Shown piece by piece: positions 20,812 to 23,420 of a stretch of 23,420 bases of DNA (position 1 is the first letter of the stretch; each line of letters begins with the position of its first letter). Source of the DNA: CAZMUD01 sp964569715. GTDB lineage: Bacteria; Chloroflexota; Dehalococcoidia; Dehalococcoidales; UBA2162. The notes beneath the pieces are model-generated. The model was not told the DNA's origin and made no database searches. It saw nothing but the letters and a program-made list of their open reading frames with translations. The stretch spans positions 1 to 23,420 of the forward strand of contig CAZMUD010000014.1 of the NCBI GenBank assembly GCA_964569715.1, read 5' to 3'. Both the position numbers and the translations under genes were made by a program.

Positions 20812-21055
20812 GAAGGGGGGCGGACGTACCCGCAATGGTCGGGATAGTCAATCAAAGCGGCTCGGTGTGAAGAGATATGCTGGAGAGAGCGTCAATGCCG
20901 GGACTATATTGGTTCGGCAGCGAGGCACACGCATTCACCCGGGCAATAATGTGGGTGTAGGCAGGGATTACACTCTTTTTGCTTTGATTGATGGCATTGT
21001 TAAATTTGAGCCTGACAGTAATGACCGGAGGAAGGTTAGCGTTTACGCTAGCTAA
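20801..21055 (+). CDS. rpmA: 50S ribosomal protein bL27
   Basis: 84 residues starting AHKKGGGRTRNGRDSQSKRL, whose N-terminal tail reaches the peptidyl-transferase centre. It lacks the cleavable N-terminal extension seen in Firmicutes. YAGESVNAGTILVRQRGTRI and HPGNNVGVGRDYTLFALIDG follow as expected. GTG start, 11 nt inside the end of rplU, with AGAGG/AGGTG upstream, so translation is likely coupled to rplU. Confidence 0.97.
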   Translation: MAHKKGGGRTRNGRDSQSKRLGVKRYAGESVNAGTILVRQRGTRIHPGNNVGVGRDYTLFALIDGIVKFEPDSNDRRKVSVYAS

Positions 21056-21060
21056 ATGGT

Positions 21061-21267
21061 ATGAAGGACGAGATTCATCCCCAGTATTACACTGATGCCA
21101 AGGTAGTTTGTGCTTGTGGCAATAGCTTCACTGTCGGCGCTACCAAGAAACTAATGAAGGTGGAGGCTTGTAGCCAGTGTCATCCCTTTTTCACCGGAGA
21201 GCGCAGGATGATGGATACTGCGGGGCGGGTAGAGCGGTTTAAGCGGCGCTACAAGATAAAAGAGTAG
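21061..21267 (+). CDS. rpmE: 50S ribosomal protein bL31, zinc form
   Basis: 68 residues: DEIHPQYYTDAKVVCACGNS, then VEACSQCHPFFTGERRMMDT, then GRVERFKRRY. Cys17, Cys19, Cys37 and Cys40 are the zinc ligands of the C+ form. ATG 5 nt after the rpmA stop, with no strong separate ribosome site, so probably coupled. The operon ends shortly after at the terminator. Confidence 0.97.
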   Translation: MKDEIHPQYYTDAKVVCACGNSFTVGATKKLMKVEACSQCHPFFTGERRMMDTAGRVERFKRRYKIKE

Positions 21268-21309
21268 AGTTTTTTTGGTGGTCTTAGACGGGCGTAGTGG
21301 GGGGAGGTG

Positions 21310-21340
21310 GGAGCGGTGTGGCTAAAAACCGCTCCTTTTT
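21310..21340 (+). terminator. Intrinsic terminator after rpmE
   Basis: GGAGCGGT pairs with ACCGCTCC (8 bp, 10-nt loop), then TTTTTGTTTT. It lies 42 nt after the rpmE stop and ends before the corrected start of the next gene. Confidence 0.85.
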
Positions 21341-21359
21341 GTTTTCTACGGGGGTTATT

Positions 21360-22259
21360 GTGTTAAAGAGATTTTATTACGGGGGACAGGCGGTTGTTGA
21401 GGGGGTGATGATGCGAGGGCAGAACACTATGGTAACTGCAGTGCGCCGTCCCGACGGGGAGTTGGCTATAGATACACAGCCGCTGGCGGCTATCTTTACT
21501 GGTTGGATGAGGAAGACTCCGTTAATACGAGGCATTATTGTCTTGATTGAGGCTCTGGTTCTGGGTATTAAGTCTCTGCTCTACTCGGCTAATATATCTC
21601 TGGAGGAGGAAGGGGAGAAGGTTGAAGGCGGGATGCTTTGGGTTATCGTGTCTGTTGCCCTGGTCTTTGGTGTTGTCCTGTTCTTTATGACACCCCTTTT
21701 CCTTACCAGGTTGCTTAATATTGACTCATCCCTAGTATTCAATCTGATTGACGGTTTTATCCGAGTGGCTATTTTCATTGCTTATCTTAAGGTAATAACA
21801 CTGATACCTGATATCAAGCGAGTATTTGCTTATCATGGTGCTGAGCATAAGGCAGTAAATGCCTATGAAGCTGGTGTCCCGCTGGAGGTGGAGGCAGTCA
21901 GGGGATATAGTACGGCGCATGTGCGTTGTGGCACTAGCTTCCTATTTGTGGTGTTGCTCATATCTATTGTGGTCTTTGCCCTGATTGGCCTGCACTCACC
22001 GTGGCTGATGGTGCTGTCGCGAATTGTCCTCCTGCCGGTTATTGCTGCCCTTAGCTATGAAGTCATCTATTTCGGTGCCAGGCATATTCAAAATGGTTTT
22101 GTCAGGGCTGTCCTGGCTCCTGGGTTGTGGTTGCAGGCGCTGACGACAAGGGAACCTGATGATAGTCAGCTAGAGGTTGCCCTATCGGCGTTAAAGAGGG
22201 TGGTGGAGGCTGACCAACCGGAGGAAGCGGCTCAGGCTAGGTGGGGCAGAAGCGGATAA
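21360..22259 (+). CDS. yqhQ: DUF1385 membrane protein (YqhQ family)
   Basis: 299-residue integral membrane protein. The family signature YYGGQAVVEGVMMRGQNTMV is at the N-terminus. HGAEHKAVNAYE is at 159-170, a possible metal site. Hydrophobic helices lie near 95-115, 130-150 and 205-260. Biochemical role is not established in the family. I chose GTG at 21360 (GGGGG 5 nt upstream) because the frame's earlier part (from 21297) runs through the rpmE terminator hairpin and encodes low-quality sequence. It sits next to rpmE, as often in Firmicutes and Chloroflexota, where prfA commonly follows; here a minus-strand toxin-antitoxin pair follows instead. The stop abuts the toxin's stop with no gap. 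Confidence 0.9.
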   Translation: MLKRFYYGGQAVVEGVMMRGQNTMVTAVRRPDGELAIDTQPLAAIFTGWMRKTPLIRGIIVLIEALVLGIKSLLYSANISLEEEGEKVEGGMLWVIVSVALVFGVVLFFMTPLFLTRLLNIDSSLVFNLIDGFIRVAIFIAYLKVITLIPDIKRVFAYHGAEHKAVNAYEAGVPLEVEAVRGYSTAHVRCGTSFLFVVLLISIVVFALIGLHSPWLMVLSRIVLLPVIAALSYEVIYFGARHIQNGFVRAVLAPGLWLQALTTREPDDSQLEVALSALKRVVEADQPEEAAQARWGRSG

Positions 22260-22706
22260 TTACTTCGCTTTTGTTGGCCAAAATTTATGGTCAGGGTCAT
22301 ACCATATAAGATAAAAGGTTCCTCTATCTTTATACCCCAAAACTCTCGGTTTATTGCCCAAACCTATCTGGAATAGTTCGTCAACAAGTATTTGGCGTTC
22401 TTGCAGTCTGTTATAGAATTCCGTGGGTATTTCATCTAATCCCCAAGGGTGGCAATGCTTTCTGCGTCTTACTTCACGCCATTTGTGTCCCTCATATGAT
22501 TGGAGAGATTGAACGATTTTCTTTAAGAAGTGAAGAATTGCAACTTTATGCCAGCCAAGCTTAGGGTGGTCGTAATCAATGTAATTGTTACGGACACGCC
22601 ATGAAAAATTGGTATCTTCGTAAGTAATCGGGTCTTCTGATTTTCTGGGGGTTGTGTCAGCCCTGGGGTTGACACCCCTTTTCTTTTTAGGCTGCCCCTT
22701 GCCCAT
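22260..22706 (-). CDS. Probable toxin partner of the Panacea antitoxin, family not recognised
   Basis: 148 residues from ATG 22706, which shares one base with the antitoxin stop (TAATG), a coupling arrangement. A TTG at 22721 is the alternative. Basic N-terminus (GKGQPKKKRGVNPRAD), then FSWRVRNNYIDYDHPKLGWH and a helical middle. The C-terminal segment NKPRVLGYKDRGTFYLIWYD plus PDHKFWP resembles the final strands of RelE/ToxN-type RNases in style, but I do not recognise a defined family. A toxin role is inferred from the partner and coupling only. No transmembrane helix. Confidence 0.65.
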   Translation of the reverse strand: MGKGQPKKKRGVNPRADTTPRKSEDPITYEDTNFSWRVRNNYIDYDHPKLGWHKVAILHFLKKIVQSLQSYEGHKWREVRRRKHCHPWGLDEIPTEFYNRLQERQILVDELFQIGLGNKPRVLGYKDRGTFYLIWYDPDHKFWPTKAK

Positions 22707-23155
22707 TAGACTGGTTCGCAATCGGGTGACAAAGAGCTATAATACTCGACTGTTGAGGCGTGTGAAATTTCGTTCTCGCAATTTTCCCCAGGTTCGTATC
22801 CTTCCCTAGCATCAATCCAAGGTTTCTCCATATGGGTTAAATCAGCAAGCCATTGAGCGGACTTACTGCCATAAGCATCAAGAACGGCATCTATTGTCTC
22901 TTTTTGCTCCTGGGTCAGGCTATCTGTATTACCAATGGGCAACTCGTTAATCAAAAACTCTCCCCTATGTACCTTGTACAATGAGGGTGCTACTGGCCCA
23001 CTCGCCCAAGCTTCTATATGGTCAGTAAAAAGAGGCTCTGAGTCCCAAACTAGCGACCAAGCTTGGCAATAGTAAACAAGCTTCTGTAACTTCATTGTGG
23101 TCATAGGACCTTGTTTCTCTAATATATATTTCGCAACATCGAATACATTGGCCAT
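22706..23155 (-). CDS. Panacea-domain (DUF4065) antitoxin, PanA/SocA-like
   Basis: 149 residues with the Panacea domain pattern: MANVFDVAKYILEK, TTMKLQKLVYYCQAWSLVWD, EAWASGPVAPSLYK, then EKETIDAVLDAYG-like helices and the end motif LADLTHMEKPWIDAREG. Panacea proteins are known as versatile antitoxins that pair with many unrelated toxins. I chose the ATG at 23155 (GAGGGGG 5 nt upstream) over GTG 23173, as the family starts near this point. First in a two-gene minus-strand operon with a consensus promoter. Confidence 0.88.
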   Translation of the reverse strand: MANVFDVAKYILEKQGPMTTMKLQKLVYYCQAWSLVWDSEPLFTDHIEAWASGPVAPSLYKVHRGEFLINELPIGNTDSLTQEQKETIDAVLDAYGSKSAQWLADLTHMEKPWIDAREGYEPGENCENEISHASTVEYYSSLSPDCEPV

Positions 23156-23185
23156 ATCTGCCCCCTCTGTCACACTCCTACTATA

Positions 23186-23213
23186 ATTTTAACACTATAT
23201 CCGCCTTTGTCAA
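23186..23213 (-). promoter_or_regulatory. Promoter of the Panacea toxin-antitoxin operon
   Basis: Minus strand TTGACA (23208-23213), 16-nt spacer, TAAAAT (23186-23191); about 30 nt from the antitoxin start. Close to consensus, implying strong expression unless repressed. Confidence 0.65.
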
Positions 23214-23288
23214 CACCCACACTATACATCCTAGCACATATGTTCTATTACTGCAAGTTACTTGTGTCCAAAGCATACTTACCTTCTT

Positions 23289-23420
23289 TTATATATCTTG
23301 CTTCGTTAGCTGTTGGAAGAAGCAGGTCTTATTGCCGGTGTGGCACACCGGACCGGTGGGGTGGGCTTTAACCAGAATGGTATCGCTATCACAGTCCTTC
23401 CACACTTCCCGCACCTTGAT
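23289..23420 (-). CDS. hisI: Phosphoribosyl-AMP cyclohydrolase, C-terminal 43 residues
   Basis: Histidine biosynthesis step opening the purine ring of PR-AMP. Only the 3' end is in the window: EVWKDCDSDTILVKAHPTGP then VCHTGNKTCFF, including the HTG and two metal-ligand cysteines (CHTG...CF) of HisI. The frame stops soon after CFF (QQLTKQDI), so there is no fused HisE domain. It enters from the right edge. Confidence 0.92.
   Translation of the reverse strand: MKVREVWKDCDSDTILVKAHPTGPVCHTGNKTCFFQQLTKQDI

Noticed and set aside
21297..21359. Earlier start (21297) for the YqhQ-family protein
   Set aside because: The extra residues are encoded by the rpmE intrinsic terminator; the conserved family N-terminus begins at GTG 21360.
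23329..23348. CCGGTGT-GGC-ACACCGG hairpin near the right edge
   Set aside because: It lies inside the conserved HisI coding sequence (GPVCHTG), has no T-tract, and is explained by codon constraint.
1..23420. CRISPR arrays, rRNA genes, replication origin
   Set aside because: No regularly spaced identical repeats, no rRNA motifs and no DnaA-box cluster seen; rpmH-rnpA-yidC can neighbour an origin, but dnaA is not present here.

Overview
The window looks like a chromosomal segment of an uncultured or anaerobic Chloroflexota bacterium, probably Dehalococcoidia-like. This is inferred from gene content (stand-alone TrpB2-type tryptophan synthase beta chain, type-2 IleRS behind a T-box, YqhQ next to rpmE, compact housekeeping operons) and not from a database search. 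Both edges cut genes: ahcY at the left and hisI (minus strand) at the right.

Layout. Positions 1-2492 hold the SAM-cycle pair ahcY-metK. At 2543-3347 a possible 21-aa membrane peptide is followed by a HigBA/RelE-type toxin-antitoxin pair on the minus strand, with a perfect 20-bp palindrome between the two genes. At 3495-5396, after two strong hairpins, come a phosphohexomutase and a small cupin. At 5485-5852 there is tRNA-Asp, then what reads as a decayed enoyl-CoA hydratase remnant. An EamA transporter follows on the minus strand. Positions 6947-9260 are a complete insertion sequence with 21-bp perfect inverted repeats and an 8-9 bp target duplication. It carries a zinc-ribbon DDE transposase plus membrane-protein passenger genes. 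At 9333-14169 lie rpsF-ssb-rpsR and then rpmH-rnpA-yidD-(PQQ-propeller lipoprotein)-yidC-khpB. At 14243-17631 a promoter and isoleucine T-box precede ileS. ileS converges with an HtrA-type protease (minus), which lies downstream of trpB2 (minus). Divergent from trpB2 is rplU-rpmA-rpmE, ended by a clear terminator, then a YqhQ/DUF1385 membrane protein. At 22260-23155 a minus-strand Panacea (DUF4065) antitoxin is coupled to an unrecognised toxin candidate, followed by the hisI 3' end.

Main points beyond routine annotation. (1) The insertion sequence has its ends, target duplication and passengers all visible, and each terminal repeat supplies the -35 box of an inward promoter. (2) rplU appears to start at a rare ATT codon with an ideally placed Shine-Dalgarno, and its leader carries a degenerate tandem copy of the gene's own ribosome-binding site and first codons. 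(3) yidC and khpB overlap out of frame by 113 nt, so the basic tail of YidC is encoded inside khpB. (4) A PQQ beta-propeller lipoprotein sits inside the yidD-yidC operon. (5) Two toxin-antitoxin modules and one insertion sequence sit between housekeeping operons without breaking them.
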